Positions 23,630 through 37,842 are shown, numbered from the stretch's first letter. The stretch: 64,000 bases of DNA from Halocaridina rubra (GCA_037179515.1 JAXCGZ010017034.1:62001-126000), one strand, 5' to 3'. Program-made: numbers and translations. Notes: generated by a model not told the origin, from the sequence alone.

Positions 23630-26365
23630 AATATTCGTGGTCTGTACTTTAATCTTTTGTCAGTGGAACAGCACTTGGGTACATCCATCCTCAACCTCCT
23701 TCCTTCTCTCTGAAACTCAGCTGTCTAGCCGTGCTTCCACTGACCCATTTCAAATCTCTCACTATGATCTGTACTCTCATTTCTGTTCCAAAGGTGGGGT
23801 CGGTGCCTACTGCAACACTAATACTCCTATTGCAAGGCTCATGGACCTTGAATCTCCTGACTTTAATGTTCTCTGTCTGAAAATCTATCTCTCTACTACC
23901 ACAATATTCCTTTGCTTCTGCTACTTCTCTCTAAAGTCCACCGACTTTTTGTCTCTCTTTGAATATCTGTCATCTTGCCATGAATCTTCGCTATCATCTC
24001 ACCCACATGCTGAACTTCTCTATATTGAGGACTTCAGTGTACATCACAGTGATTGGCTTGCTTAAGTCTTCTCACTGATGTGGGAGGAAGTGAAGCTCTT
24101 GCTTTCTCTATTACTCTCGATCTGCAGCAGATTATCAAACATCCTATTCGTGCTCCCGATCACCACAAACATGCAGCCAAGACCCTTGACCAATTTCTTA
24201 CTTCTAATCCTTCAAACTATTCATATTCTGTGTTTTCCACTCTTTGTAAATCTGACCACTCTGTGATCTAAATCTCTTCCATTTTCGCTCCCCCTCCATC
24301 TATTCCTCCTACTCAGTGCAGCCTTTGGCACTTTGAGTATACTCAGTGAGATGATTTGCACAACTTCCTCTTTGTTTTTCTGTGGAATGACTACTGCTTT
24401 TAATCCTTTCCATGTAGCCTCAAAAGTTGCTGAGATTATAACCTCGGGAGTGGAGACATTCATCCCCTCTTCTATTGGGATGAAAACTTTTTCTCCCCCA
24501 TATCCTTGGTTTGGCCGTGCCTGTTCTAGGGCTATTCAGGCCAAGTATTGGGCACATCAGTCGTACCAAGCCTCTCCTTTTGTTAACTCACTCTGCTTTA
24601 ATGACAATTAGGAATCGCTGTACTGCTCAGATTCGAAGGTCTAAAGCTTTCTTTATAAAAGGAAAGTTGATGACCTTAACTCCTCTCCCACTAATAAAGG
24701 TTTCTGGTCCTTATCCATACACCTCTCCAAAAACTTCTGTAACTCAACCTTTCCCCCTCTTATTCATTTTGATGGTTCTATAGCTTGCTCTCCCATTGAC
24801 AAAGCCACTCACTTTGGCTCTCATTTTCTGCCAACTCTTCCATAAACGATTCCAGCAACCTATCCCTCATTCTTAACCCCTCTCTAACCCTCTGCCCTCC
24901 CTTATCCCTTCTTCACGCAAAGATCATAAGGTTCTTCGTTCGCTAAAGATGAACAAGGAATGTGGTCCTGATAGTATCCCTGTAAGGTTCCTTAAGCAGT
25001 TTGCAGATGAATTGGCTCCTGTGGTTTGCTGTCTTTTTTGCATCATTCTTTCAACCAGTATCTATTCTTCCTCTTGCAACCTGTTCCTAAGCAAAGTGAC
25101 AGCTCTATTCCTTTAAACTGCCAACCTGTTACACTGACATCTGTAATCGCTAAAGTTTTCAAAACTGTGCTTAATGTTTACTTCTTGTAATGTCTTGAAT
25201 TCCGCAAGGCAAGATCCACTGGTGACCTCCTGCTCTATCTTACTCATTTATAGTCATCTTCTCTAAGGAACTATGGGGAATCCTTTGATGTCGCCCTTGA
25301 TATCTCTAAGGCTTTTGACAGAGTCTGTCACAAGACTCTGTTGGTCAAACTCCCTGCTTATGGCTTTACCCCTCCTCTATTCTCTGATTCCCTGTTTTCT
25401 TTCTGACCATTTTCATGTCTGTGGTTGTTGAGGTGCAACATCTAGCCCATTCCCTGATACCAGTAGTGTTCCACAGGGCTCTGTTCCTTCTCTCCATCAA
25501 CGATCTTCCTCAGTACCCATCCTCATCTCTTCTTCACGCCTTTGCTGACGATCCTACCCATTTTTCCTCTGCCTTTTCTTCACAACCTTCTTCTACTACT
25601 CCTAATCAGTCTCATATCACTCTTTCTTCTACTCTCAACTTCAATTTGCAGAGGGTATCTGAGTGAAGCACCCAAAATTAAAAAAAAATTTAATGCCACT
25701 AAGACAGTTTATGGCTATCTCTTTACTCTTCTCCTCCTGATAGCCCTATTGTCTTCGAAGCTAACGAAGTTTACCCTACAAGGAATCCAAATAGCCACTA
25801 ACTTGTCTAGGAGGAATCACATAATCCAAGTTTCTAAATCTGCATTCATAACATTGGTCTGTTTTGTTTTCGTCATTACTTTTCCTCTTTTCAGTTACTT
25901 AAAATCTATAATGGTCTTATCCTTCCCTGCTAAGAATACTGTTTGCATATCTTGGGTACTTCTTCATATACTTATCTCCTATGGAGGGTTGAATCTAAGG
26001 CAGTCAGACTCGTTAATGACCCTTCTCCTACTTTTTATCTGGATTCTTTTTCTCTTTGCCGTAAGGTATCATCCCTTTCTCTTTTCTATCGCTACTACTT
26101 CCGTCACTGCTCTTATGAGTTGGCGAGTTGCATCTCTCCACCACTGCCGAGGCCAGGTAACACTTACCAAGCGGCCTCGTCTCACAGGTGCTGTGTGGAG
26201 AATTGTAGCTCGTGGATTGGTCAGTGCAGCGACTGCTTCTTCCCATGTACCTGCAGACTCTGGAACCGTCTTCCTCCTTCTGTCTTTCCTAATTCTTATA
26301 ACCAGCCTTCCTTCAAAAAAACAGATCTATTGTCATCTCAAGGCCTAATCGCATCATATATCTAG
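23630..26365 (+). pseudogene. Jockey-superfamily LINE, degenerate
   Basis: Endonuclease traces: SNIRGLYFNL; LSETQLSSRASTDPFQISHY; GGVGAYCNTNTPIARLMDLE; PHAELLYIEDFSVHHSDWL; HAAKTLDQFLTSNPSNYSY. RT traces: GPDSIPVRFLKQFADELAP (24965); DISKAFDRVCHKTLLVKLPA (25300), which is motif A; QGSVP-; LSINDLPQYPSS; HAFADDPTHFSS (25535), motif C with both Asp. C-terminus: SKAVRLVNDPSPTFYLDSF, FRHCSYELASC and CRLWNRLPPSVFP. Many stops and frameshifts. The domain order endonuclease-RT and the FADD motif place it in the Jockey/I group; the exact clade is not certain. Confidence 0.8.
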
Positions 26366-26634
26366 GTCATCAGTACTTCGACTATTCTTTCAGCTTGCCC
26401 ATTTCCTATTGTGTATCATTACTTCATCTCTGCTTTGTCCTTAACCTTTTACTTTTTTTTTGTCTTAATGTTCTCTTCCTGCCCGGGACTTATTGAAGAG
26501 GGCAATTTTTTTGCCTGTCCCGATGTCACTTTCATAGGAAAAAAAAAAAAAACATCAAGCACAACATTCATTGACAATATAAAATACCTCTACACAGTAA
26601 ACATAATAAATTCAATTTTTTATTTTTGTGAGTG
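26366..26634. other. LINE 3' tail, poly-A and resumed G sequence
   Basis: 26366-26552 is the untranslated tail of the LINE, ending in A12 at about 26540. From 26553 (CATCAAGCACAACATTC) the sequence resembles the G-like stretch at 50345, so the LINE is inserted into G. Confidence 0.5.
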
Positions 26635-27104
26635 CACCTAGTTCTCAGAATAACGCCTAGATAGGTTCTCAGAAGTGTCGGGTAAATGAAAATTGCGTGA
26701 AAAAACGAGTCATTTTCCATAGGAAACAATGATAAAGGGCATAGATACATTCCAAACCTTACATAGACACACCATGCCAAAGATATAAGATAAGTAAAAA
26801 ACATATTTTATTACTACATAGCAAAGCAGAAAGCCCTGTATCTATTTTTAAGAGTATACAAAAGATATTCATATTCACTTTATAGCTAGAAATTAACATA
26901 CATTACTTTACTTTACTCTATTATGCAGTGGGGAACAGTTATACAGTACACTGGGACATGCATGGTGGCAGTGAGCAAGTAACTTATGTGGTAGAAGAGG
27001 AGGAGGATGCAGGAGAAGCAACCTCTATCTGCAAATGTATACAAAGACAAAATAAAAATTATAAATAACCAAAGCAAGACTAAAAAACGAAAAAAAAAAA
27101 AATT

Positions 27105-27425
27105 TTGCAATGCTTAAATCTACCATATGACAGATTAAAAAAACTTAATCTACATTCTCTAGAGAGGCACAGAGTTAGGGGGGATATGATTGAGGTGTAT
27201 AAATGGTTTAAAGGAATTAACAAGGGTGATATTAATAAAGTTTTAAAAATTCATGATCAAACCAGAACTCGTAATGGGTAATGGATTTAATCTTCATAAA
27301 TTTAGGTTCAGAAGGGAAATTGGTGAAAATTGGCTTGGTAATACCGTAGAGTATTCCTAGTAGGATAATAAATGCCAATACCTTAGACACCTTCAAATGT
27401 AGATTAGATAGACATATGACAGAGG
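27105..27425 (+). pseudogene. CR1-like fragment carried by E5
   Basis: Same segment as in E2 but longer at the 3' side: SRIINANTLDTFKCRLDRHM, also found in the CR1 end at 63660-63760. It is internally deleted between GENWLGNTVEYS and the SRI motif. Confidence 0.75.
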
Positions 27426-27514
27426 TAGGGTGGGTGTATATATAATGTATAATGATGATGATCTTATCGTAATCCTCTTTGTACTGGTGGAGGAAGCCTC
27501 CGCGGGCGCTTATT

Positions 27515-27653
<139 letters not shown>

Positions 27654-28362
27654 TATTTATTTATTTTTTTTTTTTTTTTTTGGGGGGGGGGGGGCATTAT
27701 TTGCGAAATCCGAATTTTGTACTATTATATTTTGGGGGCGTTATTGCAATTTCGCGGATAAAAAAAATCGTGCATAAAAGGAACAAGGTGTATGTGAGAT
27801 TTGAAACAAATATTTTCGATTTCTGTTTTCTCTCAGTTCATATATGTTTGTGTTTAACAACTATATCTTTGTTCTTAGGTTAAGGCTTTCTCTCTTTTAG
27901 AATTGTGTGGCAAATGGATTAAAGAGAGAGAGATAGTTACAATTTTCTGCCACTCTTCTCTTTCTCTAAACAGAATGGTAATAGAAAATTTTGAGTGATG
28001 ATCACTATAACACCTATAAAAAGCACAAAATATTGTTATAAATACAGTACTTAGTCAGTATGTACAAAACTAAAGTTAACCATTAGATTTTGGTCTTTGA
28101 TTGTTGGTTGCGTGACCCCAACCCTTTGAGTGGTTGTGTGACCCCAACCCTCTGAATTGCTTGGCCTTGATCTGTTGGTGGTAGGCCTCACCTGAAGCTG
28201 TCCTCTTCCTTGGTGAGTCTCAGATGCACTTATCTTTCCACACGTACATTGAAGGAATTCTTAATTTTTAGTTAATTTTAGCCCTAAGATACATGCATTA
28301 ATGAAAATCATTGTGTACCGTATGTTCAGTCAGCTACACTATTTTTTCAAAGCAGTAATATA

Positions 28363-28730
<368 letters not shown>

Positions 28731-28737
28731 GAATCAC

Positions 28738-29727
28738 TGAGACTGATAAAGATATTTGTAAAGAATTGAACTAATAGTGTTAGTCAGTATTTACACCAGA
28801 AAATACTTCACCATCTCAGATTGCAGAGATAAGAGATTATGGGCCGGTATTAGAGAACATCATCTTTTTTAGCTACAGAGGAATGCAAAGTGATGATGAA
28901 TTTAGATTCCCATAAGGCATTATGACATATCCTCTTACGTACTTATGAAATACACTAAACCATCGTCAGTGGCGCTGTGCATTATATTTGAAAAGTCTCC
29001 GGACTCTGGGGTTTTCAAGAAGCTGGAAACAAACAGGCGTGGCAGTCATAAAAAAAACTATCTTTAAAAATGGAGGTAGGGATACAGCTTTAAACTATAG
29101 GCCTGCATCCTTGGCCAGCTAAGTTTGCATAATTATGGAGAAACTACTAAGAAAACACATCTCTCTTCACTTGGAATCCTTCAACTTTTTATCATTGAGA
29201 CAACATGGCTTCAGAGAAGGCAGAGCTATTGTAACAAACTTATTAGAATTTATTTTGAGGTAAGTCAGATCTTACAAGAAAGAGAAGCTGGACAGATTGC
29301 ATATTCTTAGATTTTCAGAAGGAATTTGATACGGTCCCACATGGGAGCATTAAGTAGCTACAAGTAATGGCAAGAAGCTCTCTTAGAAGGATGGGATTGA
29401 GAGTTAGAGTAAGACACTTAGTGTCTGCTGGGATTCCACAGGGTTCAGTTTTAGAGCCACTTTTGTTCCTTGTATATGTAAATGACCTACCAGAGTCTAT
29501 AAATTCATTTTTTAATATGTTGGCAGATGATGTAAAGATTGTGAAGAAAGTAAAAAACGAGAGCAATGGTAGTGAACTTCAAGAAGGCCTAAATAGTCTA
29601 CATGAATGGTCAATAAAGTGGCTAATGAAATTCAATACTTCAGAATGTAAGGTGAAGAGAATGGGTTCGAGTGCAAGAAGATCCAAGCTTGTATACTCGG
29701 TAACAGGTGCAGACCTTCAAGAAACAT
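28738..29727 (+). pseudogene. CR1-like LINE, RT portion (split by RTE2)
   Basis: In order: SVFTPENTSPSQIAEI; FKNGGRDTALNYRPAS; LRQHGFREGRAIVTNLLEF; AGIPQGSVLEPLLFLVYVND (the motif B region); FFNMLADDVKIVKKV (motif C, ADD); and LHEWSIKWLMKFNTSECKV. Stops and frameshifts are frequent. It breaks at DLQETY, where RTE2 is inserted, and resumes at 32902. Confidence 0.85.
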
Positions 29728-29738
29728 ACTGAGAGATC

Positions 29739-32700
29739 TTCTTCTTTATCTACATCTTTTCCCACTTTTATGTGGGGTCGATGATTCTGGCCAGTGTTCT
29801 CCATATGTTTCTGTCCCATACCTCATCTCCCAACAAACCTTTAAACCTCAGGTCGTCATTGATGCAATTCATCCACCTACGCTTTGGTCTCCCCCTCCTT
29901 CTCCTACCCTGTATATCCATTTTCATCACTCTCCTCCCAACATACTGTTCATCCCTTCCAACGACATGACCATACCATCTTAGTCTACTTTCTTGTATCT
30001 TATCTGATATTTCTCTAACTTTTGAGGTACCTCTAATTACCTCGTTTCTGATCTTATTGCTTCTTGTCACCCCACACATCCATCTCCATATCCTCATCTC
30101 TGCCAAAGCCAGTTTTTTCTCTTATGTATTCATTATTGCCCATGTCTCTGCTCCATACATCATCGCAGGTCTCACAACTGTCTTGTGCACTTTACCCCTC
30201 AACTTAATCCCTATTCTCCTGTCTCACAGCACCCCAGACATTTTCTTCCAGTTCTTCCATCCCGCTTGTATTCTGTGGGTTATTTCTGACTCTAGGTCAC
30301 CATCCTCTGCTACTGTTGATCCCAAATACTTGAACTTTTCAACCCTTTTCAACACCTACCCCTGCAAATTGACCTCCCCATCCTCATCATCTCTCAACCT
30401 CAAGTACTCTGTCTTCTTCCTGCTGATTTTCAGTCCTCTATCCTCCATCACTCTTCTCCACTCCTTAAGCTTCTCCTCCACTACCTCTCGTCTGTTGCTA
30501 CACAGTACAATGTCATCTGCAAAGAGCATACACCATGGAGACTGATCTCTAATACCCTGGGTTACTACATCCAAGACCAGATCAAATAGATATGGACTCA
30601 AAGCAGACCCTTGATGCAGACCAACATTTACTGAGAGACTTTTCGTCAAGCCCACACTGCTCTTAACATTTGCCTCTGCCCTCTCATACATATCTTGGAT
30701 GATTCTTATATATTTCTCGGGGACTCCCTTTTCTCTAATACACCTCCACACCTTTTGACGTGGTACTCGATCATATGCCTTTTCCAGGTCAATATAAACC
30801 ATATGGAGTCCTTTCTGTTTCTCCTGGTGCTTTTCCATCATTTGTCTCAAGGCAAATATGGCATCCACTGTCCGTCTTGCAGGCATGAAGCCAAACTATT
30901 CATCTCCAATTGTCGTTACCTCTCTGAGTCTCCTCTCAATGATCTTCTCCCATATCTTCATAGTATGACTTAACAACTTTATACCTCTATAGTTGTCACA
31001 CTCCTGATTGTCTCCCTTCCCTTTATAGATTGGGATGATTAGGCTTCCTCTCCACTCCTCTGGCATCTTTACCTGACTAAAGATATTTTGCATTAAGTCC
31101 CACAAGATATCTGTGCCTTCCTCTCCAAGACTCTTCCATACCTCCACTGGCATGTTATCAGGTCCTGCTGCCCACTGGCATATTATCAGGTCCTGCTGCC
31201 TTTCCATTTTTCATTTTCCTTACTGCCCGCTCTACCTCTCTTCTAGCCACTGTTGTTGTAACTGCTTCATTTGGAAGTCCATCTTCAAATACTGCTCTTG
31301 GGTTCTCTTCATTTAGTAATCCTTCAAAATAAGTTTCTCATCTGCTTTTTATATCATCTTCTTCTGCTAGAACTACTCCATGGTTAACCTTTATTTGTCT
31401 TACTTGGGTCAAGTCCTTGGTTGCAGCATCTCGGGCCTTGGCAGTTCGTCATATTTTCTTCTCTCCTTCTGGTGTTTCCAGCTCTTCATAGACTTCATTC
31501 AATTTCTCTGCCTTTGCTTTTGCTACTGCTCTCCTTGCCTCCTTTTTTCCCTGTTTGTACTCTTCTTTATCCTGCTGCAAGCCTGATAAATCTGCCTTTT
31601 TCCTAGCTTCTTTCTTGTTCTTCACCCATTCTTGCACTTCCTCATTCCACCACCATGACTCTTTGTCATTTGGGGGTTTCCTTCTTTCCTTCCCAAGTAC
31701 CTCCTCACCAACCCTCAAAATCACCATACTATTCTCTGTCCACCATTCTTGTACATCCTCATGCAACCCTATCACTTTCAACACTCTTCCCTTAAACATA
31801 GCTCTCAGCTCAGCATCTTTCAATCTCCACCACTTTATCTTTGAGTCCATCCTCGGCTTCTTACTTTTCCTTTATTTCCTGAGCCTGCAATCAGTTACTA
31901 CTATCCTATGTTGCACTGCTACACTCTCCCCATTTATTACTTTACAGTTGCTAATCTCCTTCAGATGGTCTCTCCTACATAACAATAAATCTATCTGGCT
32001 CTCCCTCCCACCACTACTGTATGTAATCAGTCTGCTTTCCTTTTTCTCAAAGAATGTGTTGACCAATGCCTGATCAAATGCCACTGCAAAATCATTCACT
32101 CTGTCCCCCCTCATTTCTCTCACCCACCACCCAACCCCCATGAACTCTACTTATCCCAGTCCTCCCAATTCCCAAGTGGCCAATTAGATCTCCTCCCAAA
32201 ATTACCCTCTCTCTTATAGGAATTGTTCCAAGCTCCTGGTATATCTCCTCCCAAAATACATCCTTCTCCTCTGCTGTACAACCAGTTTGTAGGGCAGAGG
32301 CACATACCACATTGACTACCGTTTCTCCCAGTCCCAGCTTTAAACTCATAATTCTGTCACTCTTTCTATTCACACCAAATAAGGTTTCCTTCAGGTCTTT
32401 GGATAGTATTATTCCTACACCATTCCTCCTTTCCTCATTTGCTCCACTATAGAACAATTTGCAACCCTCACCCAGTTCCCTCGCCTTATTTCCTTTCCAC
32501 CTGGTCTCCTGCACACACAGCACTCCAATTTTCCTCCTCTCCATCAGGTCCATCAATTCTCGCCCCTTCCTAGTCATCGTCCCCACATTAAGAGTGCCCA
32601 CCCGCAGCACCACATCTGACACTCTCCCTCGAGCTTGCCTCTTTAACCCAGCCCGCCCAAGACTGGGTAGCCCTTGCTGTCTTTCCGGAGGGGTCAGGCG

Positions 32701-32891
32701 AAGCCCCAACACGTCGCCTAAGGGGAACGCCCTAGTATGGTGACTATTCTCGTTATCTGTACTGGCCATATTTTGGTTTTGGCAAAATTTTTATGGCCGG
32801 ATGCCCTTCCTGCCGCCAACCCTCCCAATCTACCCAGGCTTGGGACCGGCACTAAGTTGAGGCTGCCTTGCCCCCCTCAGTGGCTGGGTTG
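29739..32891 (-). pseudogene. RTE2: nearly full-length RTE-clade LINE (endonuclease + RT)
   Basis: Read from 32891 down. The coding region starts about 32769 (MASTDNENSHH). Endonuclease: LRVGTLNVGTM; VLCVQETRWKGNKA, with the catalytic Glu; GVGIILSKDL; VILGGDLIGHLG, where the usual GDFN/GDLN Asn is changed to Ile; YSSGGRESQIDLLLCRR. Linker: SKIKWWRLKDAELR-like, ESWWWNEEVQEWVKNKK. RT: AAGPDNMPVEVWKSL, NYRGIKLLSH, MVYIDLEKAYDRV (motif A), GLHQGSALSPYLFDLVLDVV, MLFADDIVLC (motif C). C-terminus: RLRWYGHVVGRDEQYVGRRV, IIDPT. The frame is broken at several points (near 32100, 31860, 31440, 30890, 30350). About 3.15 kb, flanked by ACTGAGAGATC at 29728 and 32892. Confidence 0.9.
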
Positions 32892-32901
32892 ACTGAGAGA
32901 T

Positions 32902-33480
32902 CCAGGAGCAGATATTTTGGCAGGTTTGTCTCTGGACATGCATAGTATGGGCTGCATATGCTTCCTTAGCAAATGTAAGGGTAGCAGTAAGACACATGGA
33001 CAACAAAATGTTTAGAAATAGTTATGTAACTAATGTAGGCTAAAGTTTGAATATGCAGCACACTTTTGGAATCTGCACTTGAAAAAGCATATTCATATAA
33101 ATTAGCTGGAAAAAGTTCAAAGACGTGCTACAAAACTGGTGCCAGATATCTGCAATCTTATTTATGAGGAGAGGCTGAGGGAATTAGACTTACCATCACT
33201 CAAATTTTGTAAAATGAGGGGGAGATGAAGACGGTATTTCAATTCCCTCATGATTTTGACAGACTGAATAAGGATCGATATTTTGATGTGGCCAGGTCTA
33301 GAACTATATGTCATAGTTTGAAGCTTAGTAAAAAAAATTCCTCTGCAAGATGTAAGGAAGTACAATGACTGGAAATTGCTAAGTGAAGAGGTAGTTATTG
33401 CTGACTCAATTCATAGTTTTAAGTATAAATGTGATAGTATCATTGAGTATAAAAATGAAACCGACCAGGAGATGGAGAGT
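32902..33480 (+). pseudogene. CR1-like LINE, 3' portion after RTE2
   Basis: Continues the CR1 element: EYAAHFWNLHLKK-like; VQRRATKLVPDICNLIYEER; LRELDLPSLKF; KKIPLQDVRKYNDWKLL. It is the usual C-terminal end of CR1 proteins. Ends near 33480. Confidence 0.8.
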
Positions 33481-34079
33481 CAAGAGCATAAGGCTCTCTC
33501 CCGTAAGAAGAAGTAGGTAATTGTATGTATTTACTATTATTATTTTATCATAATTATTATTATTAATCAGTATTGCGTGGTGGGTGGGGGCTAGAATACT
33601 TCCTCCGTTTTCCCCTGCATGACGTGGGAGTCGACTAAATTGAGTTGAGCGATGGGACTGGGAATCTCCCTCTCAGTATTTTCTCTTCCCAAAGAGTCAA
33701 GAGTATCTTGCCTTGACTCAGCCACTTCCCTTATAAGGGGAACAAGGCTCATGTATATAGATAGATTAAGCAACTACAGTAACATGAACCATAAATGACG
33801 GTTGTCCAAGAAAACCCCCAAAAGGTATAAGTACTGCATATATAATATGTATTTAGGGTACAGGAAATGGGTCCCTAGACTTTTGGAAACTACTACCTTC
33901 ATCAACTTGTTTGGTTATCACTTCTCTCTCTCCGTATCATATTTTTATTATTATTGTACCGTAATTGTGGTCAGTTGTAACCACCCCAGTTGATGGAGAG
34001 AGTAGTCTCCGATAGTCTAGGGACTAATTTATTGTAATTAAAATACATATCGTGTATACTCATACGATTTTGGGGTGTT

Positions 34080-34328
34080 ATTGAACCATCTTCATAATTT
34101 TTATTATTCTTATTATTATGAGACCTGAAGCAATCAGTAGCCCAAAGCTCTTTCCATTTTTTTTTCTCTCTTTATTTTTATTATCATTATTTTAATTATT
34201 ATTGATACACAGAGCAGACAGTACCCAAAGCATTTTTTTTTTCATCTCTCTACCCCTCTTAAACGTACACACACACACATCATACATATTATTAGTATTG
34301 CGAGACACAGCACACGTTAACCCAAAGC

Positions 34329-34383
<55 letters not shown>

Positions 34384-34450
34384 TTCTTATCATAAATTAT
34401 TTTGATACATGGAGCGTATGGTAGCCCAGAGTGCTTTTCATCTCTTTCTA
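34080..34450. repeat. Degenerate tandem repeat with (CT)n, inside G
   Basis: Four imperfect units near 34083, 34197, 34285 and 34380, each ATTATTATTGATACACAGAG-like then AGTAGCCCAAAGC, then T/CT runs. The third unit contains a pure CT run at 34328-34379. Confidence 0.7.
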
Positions 34451-34586
34451 GAATCTGTTTCACCACAATTCCGTCACTGCACATGGGGCTTTTAAACTGG
34501 AAATTACTAAACCTCTTGCTTACTCCAGATTTTTAGTTGCTTCCAATATCTGTTAAATGGGGGTCCATTAAATCGAGGTATGAGTG

Positions 34587-36480
34587 TATTGCAAAAGCAG
34601 TTAGCAAGGTTCCGGGTGTGACTTTTGGAAATAGGGAGGAAAATAAGGATTTACTTGGTCGTGGAATGGAGAGTCCCAAGTAAGTATAAAGAGCAAGAGG
34701 ATCGCGATAAAGAATTGGGGTAGCCAATACGACGAAGAAGTAGACAGGAGTGTAAGGAGGTATGGAAAAAGGTAAAGAAAGATGGCAAATGCTAAGGTAT
34801 AGGCTTATGACAAGCTGTGTCAGAACTTGGACACAAGGGAAGGTTAAAAGTACTGTACCAACTGGTCAGACAAAGAGACAGCTGGGTTGGATGTGTATCA
34901 GGTCAAACTGAAAAAGGATGCAGATGGAAATGTGTTGAAAAGTGAGGAGTGTGTGTTTGGACGGAGGGAGTATTTTGAGGAGTTGATGAATGAAGAAGAA
35001 AGAGAGAGGGATGGATAATGTCGAGATAGTGGATCTGGAAGTACAAAGAATCTGGTAGGAAAGTTAGGACAGCTATAATGAGGTTCAAGAGAGGAAAGGC
35101 AGTTGTGCTAGATAATATTCCAGTGGAGGCACAGAGATGTTTTGGAGAGAAGGCAGTGGGGATTCTACTAGGTTATTTAACAAAATCTTTGGAGGAGAGA
35201 GGACAAGTATACTGCTATCAGTTTATAAGAATAAGGGGATGTGCAGAGATGTAGGAATTTAAGAGTCATAAGTTGATCAGCCATGGCATGAATATATGAG
35301 AAAAGGTAGTGGAAGCCAGATTGAAAAATGTAAGGAATTGTGAGCAGCAATATGGTTTTATACCTGGAGGAAGCATTATTTTATGCAATATTTGCTTTAA
35401 AAGTTTTTATGGAGACTTATAAAGAAGGCACAAAGGAGTTGCAGTGTGTGTTTGCAGCCGTAAAGAAGGCGTATGACATGGGTCTCTGAGAGGAAATGTG
35501 GCAATGCAGGAGGAAATTGGGAGTAGCAGAGCTGTATGTGAAGGTAGTACAGTATAGGGTATGTATTAGGACACTGTATCAGCAGTGAATATGCAGCAAG
35601 ATTGACGGATTGGTTCAAAGTAGGGGTGGAATTGCATCAAGAATCGAACCTGAGCCTTTCTCTGTTTGCTTTGGTTGATGGACAAAAGGTAACAGGAGTC
35701 ACTATGGCTTATTATGTTTGCGGATGACTTTGTGATCTGTAGCGAGAATAGGGAACGGGTTCCGGCAATCTTGGATATGTGGAAGTATGCACTGGAGAGA
35801 AAAGGAATGGAAATCAGCAGGAGCAAGACAGAGTGCATGTGTGTGAATGAGAGAGAGGGCAGTGGAGTGGTGATGTTGTAAGTTGTAGGCCTGGTGAAGA
35901 TAGTAAGATTAAGTGTTTGGGGTCAGCTGTGCAAAGTAATGGAAATTTAGACAGAGAGATAAGAAAAGCGTGCTGGTTGAATGGAAGCATGAAGAAGAGT
36001 GGTAGGAGTGATTTGTGACAAGGGTGCCTGCAAGAATGAAAGGTAAAGTTTTCGAGATGGTAGTATAACCAGCTATATTGTAAGCCCTGGAGACAGTCTT
36101 TCTAACAAAATGACAGGTGGCAGAGTTGAAGATGCTGTGGTTTGCTTCTGGCATGATAAGGATGAAGAGCATAAAAAATGAGTATACTAAAGTAACAATG
36201 CAGATTAAATGGGTTGGGGACTTGATGAGAGGCGAGACTGAAATAGTTTGGGTGTGTGCTTAGGAGAGATAAGGGTTATGATTAGAGAAGTGTGTTGAGG
36301 ATGGAGGTACAAAGCACGATGAGGAGAGGTAGGCTAAAGAGGAGGTGTATGGATGTTTTGAGGGAGGACATGAGAGTTTGTAGTGTGATGAAAGAGGAAG
36401 CAATGGATAGGGAGATATAGAGGCAATCAGCTGTGATGACCTCTTAAAGAAGAAGCCAAAAAGAATATGGTAAATATTGC
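34587..36480 (+). pseudogene. Old RTE-type LINE, RT portion
   Basis: Resumes the element broken at 23221. Traces: VPGVTFGNREEN; QYGFIPGGSI at 35350; LIMFADDFVICSENRERVPA at 35705 (motif C, FADD); WKYALERKGMEISRSKTECM; CVNEREGSGVV. Later, GWGLDERRD- and basic remnants run to 36450. No open frame longer than 90 codons, so it is the oldest LINE here. Confidence 0.75.
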
Positions 36481-37824
36481 TGATACACTTTGAACAGAAT
36501 TGTCAGTCCTAAAGGGAAACAATTTTCTTAGTTGTTATTACAAGTATTAAATAAGTAGTGTATGGAAATGTTACCTTCTGAGGGAAATAGAGACATGTTA
36601 AAATTCGTCAAATAACAAAACATTATCTCAGATATTTCAGAGAGTATTAGCGGTCTCTCCATAATTGATCAGTGGCTGACTCATGCCCAGACAGCGTCAA
36701 ATTCAGTTATTGAATTAACTTGGTGAAGCACATTCACAAACTTTGAGACAAAAGAGACATTATTAGTATCTATTGTTCAAATCATTGCATATGCAATGGG
36801 CTTTACAAGCAATGAAATTATTTTAAATGGTGAAAAAGGGCCCTCAAAGATAATTTCTAGAGAAGCACAGGGGCAACTGTGCCCATACTGCATTTTTGTT
36901 TTTAACATGGAAAGTATTATTTATCTATACATCTCTCTCCCAGAATAGTCAGCAGGGTGCCTGGTAATTGAAAATAAAATGTTGTGCTCTTTCTTTAACC
37001 ACTCATGTGCTCAGTTTCATATTTTTCATTTAAGAGAATAAAATCAAGTTTATGCTAGGGCAGTCCTTGGTACTCAAGTCCTTTTAACTAGTTCCACAGG
37101 AGTTCATTGACAGTACTAGCAGGAACATCAATTAAACATGTGTATGCCATTCTTTGGTCAGTTTCCATTCTCAGACTACCAATTAATTTTACATTTAGTC
37201 CCAATAAATCTGGAACTGTCATTTTGATTTTCAGTAAAGATTTAAGTATCTAACCTTGCCTTCTCTACTGCATTTTATCACCTTACAGTTTTGCATCTTT
37301 TTCTTATATAATGTATATATAACATCACCTTGATGTTGTGAGGAGGCTTGTATGATCATGACTCCTAGAGTAATGCCATCCAAAGCATTAACTACTTGCT
37401 GGGCCACCCATGTCATCAAGTTAAGGATGAGGGTCTTGACCAATACTGATCCAACCCTCAATTCCTGAACTTGGCAGATTGAGTTTCCCATAACCCAAAG
37501 GCTGAGAAGGCCTGTGAAGGCTACAACAGATCCATCATCTCTTTATCATCCTAATTATTGGAATCCGCTGATTGCTCTGTGAAGTATAGGATGCATTATG
37601 GAGTGAATAATCTGTTACACTAAATGATCACATGGTTGTTTTTACTCAGTGGACCAGCAAAAGACCAGAGATAAAGAAGCAAAGACCAGCATACTAAACC
37701 TCGAGGAATCACCATGACGACAATGACTGATCAGCTCCATATTTTTGCCTCGAAATCAGTCACTATGAAGGGTCATTTGCAAATAGTAGTTTTTATTGCC
37801 TTCCTCTATCATTCTCATTCTTGC
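36481..37824. other. Helicase intron, nothing recognised
   Basis: No TIR, LINE or tandem repeat seen. A reverse-strand open frame of 86 codons (37231-37491, VQELRVGSVLVKTL, TWVAQQVVNALDG) has fairly balanced composition but no family I recognise. It could be an old TE protein remnant. Confidence 0.45.
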
Positions 37825-37842
37825 TCTACAGTCCAGTGCACT

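Noticed and set aside
30057..30545. 162-codon + strand frame inside RTE2 (also 31555-32073)
   Set aside because: Shadow of the RTE2 RT and linker on the - strand; Ser/Pro/Leu-rich composition is typical of antisense of purine-rich coding sequence.
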